Below are positions 1 to 8,236 of a stretch of 27,065 bases of DNA, piece by piece (the stretch's first letter is position 1; each line of letters starts with the position of its first letter). Below the pieces are notes generated by a model that saw nothing but the letters and a program-made list of their open reading frames with translations, was not told the origin of the DNA and did no database searches. This DNA comes from CAZDML01 sp964506645 (GTDB taxonomy: Bacteria > Elusimicrobiota > Elusimicrobia > 2-01-FULL-59-12): assembly GCA_964506645.1 (NCBI GenBank), contig CAZDML010000012.1:1-27065 (forward strand). Direction: 5' to 3'. The translations under genes were made by a program, and so were the position numbers.

Positions 1-16
1 GTCGATCGATTCGTAT

Positions 17-958
17 CTATTTTTCAACGTATTTAAGTGCATCTGAATTCGTTTTATGGTTTTGGAGGAGTTCATTTAGGACAGAAGCGGCCTGGATGTC
101 CTCGAGTCCTGCCAGGGCTCGGCGCAACTTATACACAGACTGCAGTTCGTCCGGACCAAAGAGTCTTTCCTCTTTACGTGTCCCTGAGGCCTTGATGTTG
201 ATGGCTGGAAAAATGCGCTGCTCAGCAATCTGACGGGACAAAACAAGCTCCATATTGCCTGTTCCTTTAAATTCCTGAAAAATGACCTCATCCATCCGGC
301 TCCCTGTCTCTACCAAAATGGTGGCCAGAATCGTCAGGGATCCCCCCTCTTCGATATTACGGGCGAATCCAAAAATGCGCCGCGGGATCTCCATGGCCCG
401 AGAATCTAAGCCGCCTGACATGGTCTTATTTCCGACCGCGCTGGAGTTATGCACACGGGCTAAACGTGTCAGGGAGTCGAGGAGGATGACAACGTCCTTT
501 TTCTCATTAACTTCCTTAATAACCTTGGTCATGAGCTCCCGTGCTACCCGGAGGTGCTCTTCATAGGGGCGATCATTGGAGGAAGCATGAACTTCAGCAG
601 GGACACTGCGTTTAAAATCAGTCACTTCTTCTGGGCGTTCATCAATCAGGAGGCAGTAGAGCTTGAGAGTGGGGTCAGACTTTCCAAGGGCTTGGCAGAT
701 CTGTTTAAGAAGGGTCGTTTTTCCCGCCTTCGGAGGCGATACGATTAAGCCGCGCTGGCCTTTCCCAATCGGACAGACCAGGTCCATGGCGCGCATGCTG
801 ACATCGGAGGACCCTTTCTCCAGAACAATACGGACATTGGGATCAATACAGGTACGCGACAGAAAAATATCCTCGTCAGGGCTTCTCTGATCAGGAGCTC
901 TGCGTTCGGGATTCTGCCGATACGGCGGACGGTTTGACCGGTGGGATGGGTACTTCAT
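17..958 (-). CDS. rho: Transcription termination factor Rho, short form without N-terminal RNA-binding domain
   Basis: This is the RecA-like ATPase/translocase core of Rho, the hexameric RNA helicase that ends transcription. Visible motifs are Walker A SPPKAGKT (residues 74-81), LIDERPEEVT (104-113), Walker B VVILLD (156-161), the segment around GGLDSRAMEIPRR (182-194), MDEVIFQEFKGTGNMEL (222-238) and the arginine-finger region SRQIAEQR (241-248). The protein has 313 residues against about 419 in E. coli, and Walker A comes about 100 residues early. The OB-fold primary RNA-binding domain is therefore absent. It is replaced by about 30 residues rich in Arg and Pro (SHRSNRPPYRQNPERR). The codon directly before the ATG (959-961) is TAA, so no longer in-frame start exists. 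It is the last gene of the cluster, 35 nt after the AsmA-like gene, and no Shine-Dalgarno sequence is obvious. Identity of the core is certain; whether it is the cell's only Rho cannot be told from this window. Confidence 0.95.
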   Translation of the reverse strand: MKYPSHRSNRPPYRQNPERRAPDQRSPDEDIFLSRTCIDPNVRIVLEKGSSDVSMRAMDLVCPIGKGQRGLIVSPPKAGKTTLLKQICQALGKSDPTLKLYCLLIDERPEEVTDFKRSVPAEVHASSNDRPYEEHLRVARELMTKVIKEVNEKKDVVILLDSLTRLARVHNSSAVGNKTMSGGLDSRAMEIPRRIFGFARNIEEGGSLTILATILVETGSRMDEVIFQEFKGTGNMELVLSRQIAEQRIFPAINIKASGTRKEERLFGPDELQSVYKLRRALAGLEDIQAASVLNELLQNHKTNSDALKYVEK

Positions 959-965
959 TTAAAAT

Positions 966-982
966 CCGTATGTATTATACGG
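966..982. repeat. Small perfect inverted repeat just upstream of rho
   Basis: Two 6-nt arms, CCGTAT (966-971) and ATACGG (977-982), are perfect inverted repeats around a 5-nt loop. On the rho-coding strand the hairpin ends 7 nt before the ATG, where a ribosome-binding site would normally lie. It could hide the start or act on leader RNA. It is short and has no U-tract of terminator type. It overlaps a TATAAT hexamer, so the symmetry may be coincidental. Confidence 0.3.
974..979 (-). promoter_or_regulatory. Candidate -10 box (TATAAT) for rho
   Basis: The minus strand reads TATAAT at 979-974, a perfect sigma-70 type -10 hexamer inside the 35-nt spacer before rho, about 15 nt before the start codon. 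A transcript from it would have a very short leader. The best -35 match at 17 to 18 nt spacing is poor (2 to 3 of 6 positions), so this is only a candidate for separate expression of rho from the glycan operon. Confidence 0.3.
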
Positions 983-993
983 AAAAGAACAGC

Positions 994-2007
994 TTAGCGG
1001 AAAATATTTTTTAGTGCGTCATCAATATTCTTTTTAGCGGCCGCGGGATCGCGCAGCAGTTGTCCGACCGCAGCTTTAAACATTTTCTTTTTGAGAGATT
1101 TCACATCGACTTTCGGAGAAGAAAGTGTTCCGGTGATTCCCATGTGAAGATCCAAATCGCCGAGGACGGTTTCTTTTGGCGATTTGACATTCATGTCAAT
1201 GGCCAGACGTTCCGTCGGGAGGTGAATTTTTCCACCGGCTTTGATGGTAAGTTCTTTGCTATTGATATCAAACGTTTGAATCGTCATCGAGCCCTTCTCA
1301 ATCGTGTATTTTCCGTCGATGGCCGCAATCGTCATCTTGGAGAGATCCGGCAATCCGGTCTTAATAAATCCCAGGCGCTCGACTTTTTGCAGCGCAACGA
1401 CAGGCATCAGAGCGACTTTGGCTCCCGGGGAAGAGGCGGCCCAGCGTTGGACATCGATCAATCGCCCGGGACCCTGGTGAAGTGTGATTTCGCCGTCGAT
1501 ATTATTGAGTGTCGGATCGATGTTGCGCAGTGCCCAATCAATTCGAAAGTCGCTGGCTTCGTAGGCGGGGTTTGCGATTTTCTGGACGGAAAGACGGCCG
1601 GCGTTATCTTGAGCGGAAAAGTGGCTGTCGACCAGAAGGGCGGTCTCGGACAGACGTGATTTGAGACTCCCCCATTCCATGTCGGGAGAATGGAGTATCA
1701 GGCTCACGCGACCGTGCCACAGTGAACGGGGTGAGACACGAACAGAGATCCGTGAGGTTTGAACAAACGTCCCCTTGGAGAAATCAGGAATTTCTGAGAG
1801 ACGCAGGTTCTCGATAGAGAGTTTGAAAAATCCGAGCCGGATCGCATCCCATTCGATGTCGCGATGGATTTGCGTCTGTAATTTCGTGCGGACGAGCGTG
1901 TGAAGCTTTTTATCGAGGGAAAAACCATGCCAGGAGGCCCAGACAAGACCGCACAAAATAATTCCTGCCATTGCCAGGCGAACCAGCCATTTAAGAAGGG
2001 TATTCAT
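994..2007 (-). CDS. AsmA-like envelope protein
   Basis: A 337-residue protein with one N-terminal membrane segment (about residues 6-27). The rest is a long, beta-rich, repetitive region with alternating hydrophobic residues and a polar, lysine-rich C-terminus. The pattern of VSPRSLW near residues 90-100, a self-contained central domain, and an ending of the form GxITGTLSSPKVDV followed by a short helix is typical of AsmA/DUF748-type proteins. In diderm bacteria these sit in the inner membrane and span the periplasm; several are linked to lipid transport or outer-membrane assembly. A GGAG sequence lies 7 nt before the ATG. It follows the GT4 gene by 17 nt and precedes rho. Family assignment rests on architecture more than on a catalytic motif, and its cargo is unknown. 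Confidence 0.65.
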   Translation of the reverse strand: MNTLLKWLVRLAMAGIILCGLVWASWHGFSLDKKLHTLVRTKLQTQIHRDIEWDAIRLGFFKLSIENLRLSEIPDFSKGTFVQTSRISVRVSPRSLWHGRVSLILHSPDMEWGSLKSRLSETALLVDSHFSAQDNAGRLSVQKIANPAYEASDFRIDWALRNIDPTLNNIDGEITLHQGPGRLIDVQRWAASSPGAKVALMPVVALQKVERLGFIKTGLPDLSKMTIAAIDGKYTIEKGSMTIQTFDINSKELTIKAGGKIHLPTERLAIDMNVKSPKETVLGDLDLHMGITGTLSSPKVDVKSLKKKMFKAAVGQLLRDPAAAKKNIDDALKNIFR

Positions 2008-2024
2008 AAGATGTCTCCGTTTAT

Positions 2025-3209
2025 TTAGTGGGTGTTGTGCGAGTCCCAGAGGGGCTCATAATAGTTTTTTAGCGGAACCGACGTATAGAGGGCCTGGTAC
2101 AAGGTTTCTTGCTGACGGACCATGGTGTCGATATCGAACTCTGACTGTATACGGGCGTAGCCTGCAGCACCCATGGCTGTTGCCTCCTTGGGGTGGTTTT
2201 TCAACCAGAGGAGTTTCTCAACAGCAAGAGCCGTGTTTCCCGGTGGAATAAGAAAACCTGTTTGATGATCTTCGAGAATATCGCGGACGCCGTCAGCGGC
2301 GTAGGCGACGGCGGGTCGTTTTGCAGCAAAGGCTTCGACGAGCGCTCGCGGCAAGCCTTCCCATAGCGAACTCAAAAGAAAACAGTCGGATTGTGCCACA
2401 ATCGCACGTGCATCTCGCCGCCAGCCCAGAAAATGGATCCGTTCAGAGGCATTGTGCGCCTTCACACGATCTTCCGCCGCGGTGCGCAGAGGCCCATCGC
2501 CCAGCAGGCAGACGTGCACGGCCGGGTCTTTTTGCGTAACAGCAATGGCAATGTCGGCCAGATCGAGAGGATTTTTCTGCGGTTTGAAATTCCCTACGCT
2601 CGTAATCACCCAGGCCTCTGACGGAATGGCCGTTTCTTTGCGAAGATTTTCCCCTTCCGGGGTTTGGAGAGCGATCCCGCTGCGAATCAGACTCTTGGAC
2701 TTGGAACGACCAATCCCTAGGGCTTCGGCCTCTGTCTGATTGGCTTGTGAGACAAAAATTAGGTGGGTGCTCAGCAGGGCACAGAATTTTTCAATAAGAA
2801 TAAATGCTTTACGAACGAGCGGACGCTGCGTGGGGGTGAACCCAAACCCATGGAACGTATGGATGATGATGGGGACCCCTGCCAGGTAGGCAGCGATGCG
2901 GCCCAGGATGCCTGCTTTCGAGGAATGCGTGTGAACGATATGGGGTTGGATCTCTCGCAGTTTCTGATAGAGGGCGATAGTCGCTAACACATCCTTTAAC
3001 GGGTGGATGGACCGGATGAGCGACGGAACAAAATAGATGGGGAACGTCAGCGTTCGCGCTTCATCGTCGAGCATTCCCCCCACCCCTGTCACTAACGTGG
3101 GGTCGTACTGATCGCGCGGGAGGTGTCCGACGGTGTAAAGGGTGTTTTGTTGGGCGCCACCCAGCTCGAGTTTTGTGATGATGTGGCAAACCCGTAGTTT
3201 AGCGGCCAT
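2025..3209 (-). CDS. Glycosyltransferase family 4 (GT-B fold)
   Basis: A 394-residue retaining glycosyltransferase expected to add a sugar from an NDP-sugar donor to a lipid-linked glycan at the cytoplasmic face. The N-terminal half begins with the GT4 signature CHIITKLELGGAQ (residues 8-20) and has HTHSSKAGILGR (93-104). The C-terminal Rossmann half has SVGNFKPQKNP (204-214), LLGDGP (235-240) and the EX7E motif with E284 and E292 in SLWEGLPRALVEAF. The length is normal for the family. The ATG lies 11 nt inside the end of the upstream FAD oxidoreductase gene, and GGAG sits 7 nt before it. The donor and acceptor cannot be read from the sequence. Confidence 0.92.
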   Translation of the reverse strand: MAAKLRVCHIITKLELGGAQQNTLYTVGHLPRDQYDPTLVTGVGGMLDDEARTLTFPIYFVPSLIRSIHPLKDVLATIALYQKLREIQPHIVHTHSSKAGILGRIAAYLAGVPIIIHTFHGFGFTPTQRPLVRKAFILIEKFCALLSTHLIFVSQANQTEAEALGIGRSKSKSLIRSGIALQTPEGENLRKETAIPSEAWVITSVGNFKPQKNPLDLADIAIAVTQKDPAVHVCLLGDGPLRTAAEDRVKAHNASERIHFLGWRRDARAIVAQSDCFLLSSLWEGLPRALVEAFAAKRPAVAYAADGVRDILEDHQTGFLIPPGNTALAVEKLLWLKNHPKEATAMGAAGYARIQSEFDIDTMVRQQETLYQALYTSVPLKNYYEPLWDSHNTH

Positions 3210-4497
3210 CGATGGTCTCCGCGGTGGCCTTCCCTTCGAGTATGGCTTCTTCCATATAGGAATATTTCCAGCCGCCGAACCGCCCTATCGAATAAATTTT
3301 TTCCGATTCGAGGTATTTAAGTATCTTTTGGGTGAGCACCGTGCGGTTCTGGTCGTAGGTCACATAGGCGACAGGGATATGAAGGACTTTAATGGCCCGG
3401 ATTTTGTCCTTGGCCGTAATGAGGCCACAGTCTTTGAGTCCCTTTAAACAATTCTTGAGTTCTTTGGCGTCGTCAAGCCGTTCGTTGGGCTGGTGTCCGA
3501 TTTCAATATACATGGAACTGCAGCCGCGCGGGGTCATCGACGGTGCAAAGTTCATGGGGAATCCCACACGGTAGAAGCGATACTTTTTTTCCGGGAAGTA
3601 AATCCAGTGTTTGTCGCTGACATCCGGTCGCTCGATCCCTAGATTGATGTTATACACCGAGCTCCATGTGAGCTTCGGTAAAGCGGTCTGGATTTCTGGT
3701 GGAAGTCCATCCGCCATCTGTAGAAAACGAACAAGCGGCAAAGTCGTGACGAGGTGTTCGTACCGGTAAGACGCGCCGTTTTCTGTCATAACCTCACGCG
3801 TGGAAAGGTTGATTCGCTTCACGCCAGTATTTAAGTGAATATTCGGTAATCCTTCGGAGAAAGCAAAGGCTAGCGACTGAATCCCACCTACTTTGGGATA
3901 GTAAAAAGTCGCGTTATAGCCGAATTTCTTGGTTTGGTCAGAGAAAGCCCCTTCCAGAATTTCAGGGATAGAAGGATTGGGCACAAAAGGCGCCGCCCAC
4001 TCCGCTGTTAGGACATGCGGCGGCACTGTCCAGAGCTTTTCGTTATAAGGGAAGAAGAAATATTTGGCAAAGCCTTCTCCGAAAGTACGCAAGACCCATG
4101 ATCCGAACGATTCAATGCCCGGGGGAGCGGACTTTTTATCCAGTTGGGCTTGGATGAGACCGTTCAGACACGCTTTGATCACGGGATGTGGAAGGCCATA
4201 GGTGTTGGCCTGAAAGGGATAGCGGGTATAAGCGCCATGGGAGTAGATCCAGGCTCGGCGCTCGTGGCTTGCGAGATTATCGCCCAGGAGATCGGGAATC
4301 AATTGGAGCGTGTAGGGGTTTCGCAGATGCAGCAAATGGCCGGTATGGTCATAGACAAAGCCTTCGTGCTTAATTGAGCGTGAAAGCCCTCCTGGCTCAT
4401 CGGAACGTTCCAAGAGATGAAAGTCGCTTTTTAAGTGATAGGCACAGGAAAGACCTGACATTCCTCCGCCCAGGATCAGGGTGCGTGTTGAAATCAT
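3199..4497 (-). CDS. FAD-dependent oxidoreductase, UDP-galactopyranose mutase / amine oxidase-like
   Basis: A 432-residue flavoprotein. The N-terminus has a dinucleotide-binding fold, LGGGMSGLSCAY (residues 9-20), then an acidic residue (LLERSDEPGG) that would bind the FAD ribose. GHLLHLRNPY and FFFPYNEKLW are the kind of motifs seen in UDP-galactopyranose mutase and protoporphyrinogen oxidase-like proteins. A C-terminal YSIGRFGGWKY segment resembles the second FAD-binding motif of that superfamily. Members are common in polysaccharide clusters, where true mutases convert UDP-galactopyranose to UDP-galactofuranose. The exact reaction here is uncertain. It starts 4 nt after the phosphosugar transferase stop and overlaps the following GT4 by 11 nt. 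Confidence 0.8.
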   Translation of the reverse strand: MISTRTLILGGGMSGLSCAYHLKSDFHLLERSDEPGGLSRSIKHEGFVYDHTGHLLHLRNPYTLQLIPDLLGDNLASHERRAWIYSHGAYTRYPFQANTYGLPHPVIKACLNGLIQAQLDKKSAPPGIESFGSWVLRTFGEGFAKYFFFPYNEKLWTVPPHVLTAEWAAPFVPNPSIPEILEGAFSDQTKKFGYNATFYYPKVGGIQSLAFAFSEGLPNIHLNTGVKRINLSTREVMTENGASYRYEHLVTTLPLVRFLQMADGLPPEIQTALPKLTWSSVYNINLGIERPDVSDKHWIYFPEKKYRFYRVGFPMNFAPSMTPRGCSSMYIEIGHQPNERLDDAKELKNCLKGLKDCGLITAKDKIRAIKVLHIPVAYVTYDQNRTVLTQKILKYLESEKIYSIGRFGGWKYSYMEEAILEGKATAETIDGR

Positions 4498-4501
4498 CGG
4501 G

Positions 4502-5536
4502 TTAATCGATGGGGATGCGTGCCAGCCAAGTTCCCAACCCGATCGCTGTGATGCCCACCATGGTGGAAATGACGATGGCGTAGGGTGTTGAAACGACGGA
4601 AATCTGGTAGGCGATAAACGTCATCAGGAGACTGATGGCATAGCAGAGGACGAGAATCTCTTCGCGGAAAAACCCAAAAGCTTCCAATCTAAGCGCAAAA
4701 TGGTCTTTGCTGCCCAAAAACGGCGACTGCCCTTTTCGGTAACGCAGGTAGATGACCAATAAGGTGTCATAAAGCGGGATTCCTAAAATAAAGATCGGAG
4801 CAAAAACGGCAAACGAGTTGACACGCGAGTAGGACGTTCCCAGCGACAGAGCGGCCAACACGAAACCGAGCAACAGGCTCCCTGTGTCCCCCATGAATAT
4901 CTTCAACCGTTTAGACAGATTGTAAGGAATAAAGCCTAGCGCAGCGCCCGCGAGAGCTGCCGAGGTGAAATTTACATAAATTTCCTCTGATGGCAGTGAA
5001 ATAAATAGAAAACCCAGGCTGGCGATAACGGCAATGCCACTGGAAAGCCCGTCCATGATATCGATGATATTGAGGGCATTGGTAATTCCAACAATCCAGA
5101 TCACCGTGAGAATGTTGGCGAACCAGGTCGGTTGAATAAATTTAATGCGGATGTCGAAGAGAAGCAGGCAGATGGCCGCTGCAATTTGGATTGGAAACTT
5201 CTTTTTATAGCCCAGGCCACGAATGAGTGCGTCATCCACCAGCCCCATCAGACAAATAATCAGACTGCCGCAGAGAATGCCGCGTAGCGAATGCAGTGTC
5301 CCAGTCGGGAAATTGGTCAGAACACGTGACATCAAGAGTACTGCAGCAAAAGAGAGCGCAATGGCCACGCCGCCTAAATACGGAACCGGTGTTTGGTGTG
5401 TCTTGACGGAACTCCAGGGACGATCCAGGACTTTAAAACGAAGGGCTACGAGCCGCATGAGCGGCGTGAGGAGGAGTCCGAAGAGAAATGCCGTCGAGAA
5501 ACAGCGAAAGTAGAGACTGTGCATGAGAGAGTTCAT
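4502..5536 (-). CDS. MraY/WecA-family undecaprenyl-phosphate sugar-1-phosphate transferase
   Basis: A 344-residue integral membrane protein with about ten hydrophobic segments. It should transfer a sugar-1-phosphate from a UDP-sugar to undecaprenyl phosphate and so start a lipid-linked glycan. The family's aspartate motifs are present: VDDALIRG (D101, D102), NALNIIDIMDGLSSG (N153 to G167, with D159 and D162) and FMGDTGSLLLG (D217). The substrate-defining loop near the end reads GSKDHFALRL rather than the HIHH form of WecA/TagO, so the sugar may differ from GlcNAc. Its ATG overlaps the stop of the upstream GT-C gene by 4 nt (ATGA). It is the best candidate for the initiating enzyme of this cluster. 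Confidence 0.9.
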   Translation of the reverse strand: MNSLMHSLYFRCFSTAFLFGLLLTPLMRLVALRFKVLDRPWSSVKTHQTPVPYLGGVAIALSFAAVLLMSRVLTNFPTGTLHSLRGILCGSLIICLMGLVDDALIRGLGYKKKFPIQIAAAICLLLFDIRIKFIQPTWFANILTVIWIVGITNALNIIDIMDGLSSGIAVIASLGFLFISLPSEEIYVNFTSAALAGAALGFIPYNLSKRLKIFMGDTGSLLLGFVLAALSLGTSYSRVNSFAVFAPIFILGIPLYDTLLVIYLRYRKGQSPFLGSKDHFALRLEAFGFFREEILVLCYAISLLMTFIAYQISVVSTPYAIVISTMVGITAIGLGTWLARIPID

Positions 5537-7503
5537 GCGGGAAGAATCTCCAGAACATCGCAGTGGATATCGTGATAGACAGAGCGCGTCATTGTTTTTT
5601 GGAAGTCGCTCCAGCGCTGTTGGCCTTCCGGCGTCATGGTGAAATGATTATAACTGCTAAGACGCTGCATTTCAGTGCGATTGATAAGAATATGCGTAAT
5701 TCCACGAGAAACGATAGCTTCGCGCAAGGCCGCGGGAGTTGTGGCTTCGTCCGCCCATGCTGCCATCCAGTTTCGGCTGAAAACGGTATTGAAAATAACA
5801 CGGCGCTGGTAATAATAGCCGCGTTGGTCGCCAAACAGATAAAGCGTGCTTGTGCCGGGCAGTGATTGGTTAATAAATTGTGCAGCGGGGTAGTAATTTA
5901 ATTTCTTCGAGAGGTACGCCTCACGTGTTTCCAGGCCCAGAGCGACATTCCAGGGCGAGAACACATCCGTCACAATCAGAAACAAGGACACGCCGGATAG
6001 AACAAAGAGTCCCAGAAATCCGCACATCAGCCATCGGATCCCCTGGCTTTGCGTGCGAACTCCCCCTACCCAGGCCTGTGCTGTCAGCAGTGCCAAGACG
6101 GGCAATAGCGGCATGAGAAAACGCAGGACAGGACGCATCATCATCCAGGGAATAAAGAACAACAGACTGTAGACGAGGAGCCACCGCGAGGTGCGATGGG
6201 GTTTCTGTCCGATCCATAGCCAGGGTAGAAAACAAAAAAACGGAGCCCAGCCAAGACTTCCCAGCACGTCCGCACCCGATCCAAAGCGGAGTCCTTGAAC
6301 AGAAATTTCCCAGAGGGTGGAGAGCATTTGCGTCATACGGCGCGGCTGATATTCCACCAATGCCTGGAAATAGCCCTGAGCGGCTTGAGTCTGCCAGGGG
6401 TTACGAGACGTAGCCCCCCACTGCTGGAAAAACGGGAAAACAGGATTTCCTGTGTAGTGCCAGTTCTTGATCAACCAGGGCGAAAAAACAATCAGAGCGG
6501 TTCCCGCGAAAATCCCGGCGCTTTTCAGACGAACTGACCATGGGCGGTCACGATCGGCCAGAATAAAAACGAATGCGATAGCACTCGGAAGAAGTCCGGT
6601 GTATTTGGTGCCCATCGTCCATCCTGCTAAAAGTCCCGCAATCACCATCCATCCGGCCGTGGGCTCGTAGTGCCAGCGAAAAACGGCATAGAGCGAGGTG
6701 AACGCAAAAAGCATGAGACCCGTTTCAATGTATCCGCCTGAACTCAGCAGAAGAAAGGCCGGCATGACTCCTAGGAGGGTGGCCGCAATATAGCCGACAG
6801 GAAGACTCATAAACCGCCGGGAAAAACTGACGACGGCTGCGAGCACAAGCAGGCTTAGGCAAAAAGCCACGAGGTTGGAGACGCGGTCACCTCCAATCAA
6901 CAGGCCGAGCGTCCAGAGCATTTCCAGTGTCTGTGGGAAGGCCGAATAGATAAAGTGGGAGGCCCCGACCCAGTGTCGACTCTGGGTGTAGAGCGCCGGT
7001 AAACTGTAGTGGTAAACGAGGGAATCGTAATAGGTGATTGGCGCAAAAGCCAGCAGGGCACCGGCGATGAGCGTTATCGAGAGCCCTAGACTAGGCCAAA
7101 ACGGCAAAAGCACATCCGTGGTCGTTGAGGGGATATCACGACCCAGGGCGCGAAGGCCGGGGAGCGCGATCAGAACCAGAATAACAGTGAGGACTTTTGC
7201 TACGGCGGGCGTCCATCCGTGGAAAAGCCCTGCAATCACCATCATCGTGCTTAGCAGTCCCCATCCCAATGTTGCTGCGAAGACGATGTTTTCCAGCAGC
7301 GTCGTTTGGACTTCGAGGCGGCGAAGAAGGACCTGCCCAGCGCCATAGGCCGCCAGCAGGAGTGCCGCTGCTCGAAGGATGGATAAGAGGGTGATGCCGA
7401 AACTGGGGATCGGGTAATGAACGAAGTAGGAGGCCGTAAAGGCCGTCACACAGGCGAGTGCGAGGGCGGTTTTTAGCGCGGGGCGAAGAGTGGGCATGTC
7501 CAC
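5533..7503 (-). CDS. GT-C integral membrane glycosyltransferase (family 39 / ArnT-like)
   Basis: A 656-residue multi-span protein with roughly a dozen hydrophobic helices and a soluble C-terminal tail of about 120 residues facing the periplasm. The first large loop holds YYDSLVYHYSLPALY (158-172). This is the family's signature, and its aspartate (D160) is the likely catalytic base. GT-C enzymes take sugars from polyprenyl phosphate at the outer face of the membrane and put them on lipids, glycans or proteins. The ORF can start at GTG 7503 or ATG 7497; both overlap the upstream GT2, which probably supplies its polyprenyl-phosphate sugar. Its stop forms an ATGA overlap with the following gene. 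The acceptor is unknown. Confidence 0.85.
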   Translation of the reverse strand: MDMPTLRPALKTALALACVTAFTASYFVHYPIPSFGITLLSILRAAALLLAAYGAGQVLLRRLEVQTTLLENIVFAATLGWGLLSTMMVIAGLFHGWTPAVAKVLTVILVLIALPGLRALGRDIPSTTTDVLLPFWPSLGLSITLIAGALLAFAPITYYDSLVYHYSLPALYTQSRHWVGASHFIYSAFPQTLEMLWTLGLLIGGDRVSNLVAFCLSLLVLAAVVSFSRRFMSLPVGYIAATLLGVMPAFLLLSSGGYIETGLMLFAFTSLYAVFRWHYEPTAGWMVIAGLLAGWTMGTKYTGLLPSAIAFVFILADRDRPWSVRLKSAGIFAGTALIVFSPWLIKNWHYTGNPVFPFFQQWGATSRNPWQTQAAQGYFQALVEYQPRRMTQMLSTLWEISVQGLRFGSGADVLGSLGWAPFFCFLPWLWIGQKPHRTSRWLLVYSLLFFIPWMMMRPVLRFLMPLLPVLALLTAQAWVGGVRTQSQGIRWLMCGFLGLFVLSGVSLFLIVTDVFSPWNVALGLETREAYLSKKLNYYPAAQFINQSLPGTSTLYLFGDQRGYYYQRRVIFNTVFSRNWMAAWADEATTPAALREAIVSRGITHILINRTEMQRLSSYNHFTMTPEGQQRWSDFQKTMTRSVYHDIHCDVLEILPA

Positions 7504-8236
7504 AAACGGGTCCGGTGCAGTTGAAACTGCAGATGCACTTTGAGGGTTTCCAGTCCATACCGTACACTGCGTTTAAAATTTATGGATGAAGCTTCTTCAA
7601 AATAGCGCGCGGGCACGGGAATATCTCCGATTCGGAATCCCGCAGCGGCCGCTTGAACAAGAAATTGTGAATCAAAGACGAAATCTTCGGAATTGTTTTT
7701 CCAGTTGATCGTCTCCAGGACTTTACGGGAATAGGCGCGCATCCCGCTGTGCCATTCCCCTAAATTTTGACCCGTGGAAAGGTTTTCCATAACCGTTAAA
7801 AGACGATTGGCAAAATATTTATAGACAGGCATCCCTCCGCCGANNNNNNNNNNGTTTCCCAGCGTGTCCTGACGCGATTGCCCAGCATCACATCGCAAAT
7901 GCCGTCTTGAATCAATCCTGCCAGATAGGGGACGAGCCGAGAATCGTATTGGTAATCCGGGTGAATCATCACGACAATGTCCGCCCCGGCCTTAAGCGCT
8001 TCTTCGTAACAGGTTTTCTGGTTGCCCCCGTAACCGCGATTTTGGGTGTGCGCAATAACCGTGAGTCCTAACTCTTGGGCTACCTTGATGGTGTTGTCTT
8101 TGGAACAGTCGTCCACCAGAATGATTTGATCGACAGCCCCTGCCGGAATGTCGGCCACCGTTTTGGCGACGGTCTTCTCCGCGTTATACGCGGGCATGAC
8201 GACGATGACTTTGGATTTTACTGGACTTGAAACCAT
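7473..8236 (-). CDS. Glycosyltransferase family 2, DPM1/polyprenol-phosphate type, interrupted by an N block
   Basis: The gene is split across the N block at 7844-7853 but is one protein of about 251 residues. The first part (127 residues) has VVMPAYNAE (12-20), VDDCSKDN (41-48) and IHPDYQY (91-97, the metal-binding DxD-like site), ending GNRVRTRWE. The second part begins GGGMPVYKY and has GEWHSGMRAYS, NSEDFVFD and the C-terminal FEEASSINF motif. These are hallmarks of soluble GT2 enzymes that charge a lipid carrier or build glycans. If the true gap is 2 nt the join reads E-T-[FLIV]-G-G-G-M-P, which fits relatives of this family. GGAG lies 8 nt before the ATG. It sits between two GT-C membrane genes and overlaps both, which suggests it feeds one of them. 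Confidence 0.9.
7844..7853. other. Assembly gap (10 N) inside a GT2 gene
   Basis: Ten Ns break the family 2 glycosyltransferase. The upstream frame ends with GAA AC and the downstream frame begins TC GGC, so the frame closes only if the real gap is 2 nt modulo 3. A gap of exactly 2 nt gives a family-like junction. Confidence 0.95.

Noticed and set aside
1060..1659. Plus-strand reading frame of 199 codons
   Set aside because: It lies wholly opposite the AsmA-like gene and shows no recognisable motif or start context.
7844..7853. N blocks as evidence for frameshifted pseudogenes
   Set aside because: Both sides of each block carry intact family motifs, and a 2-nt gap restores every frame, so disruption is an assembly effect.
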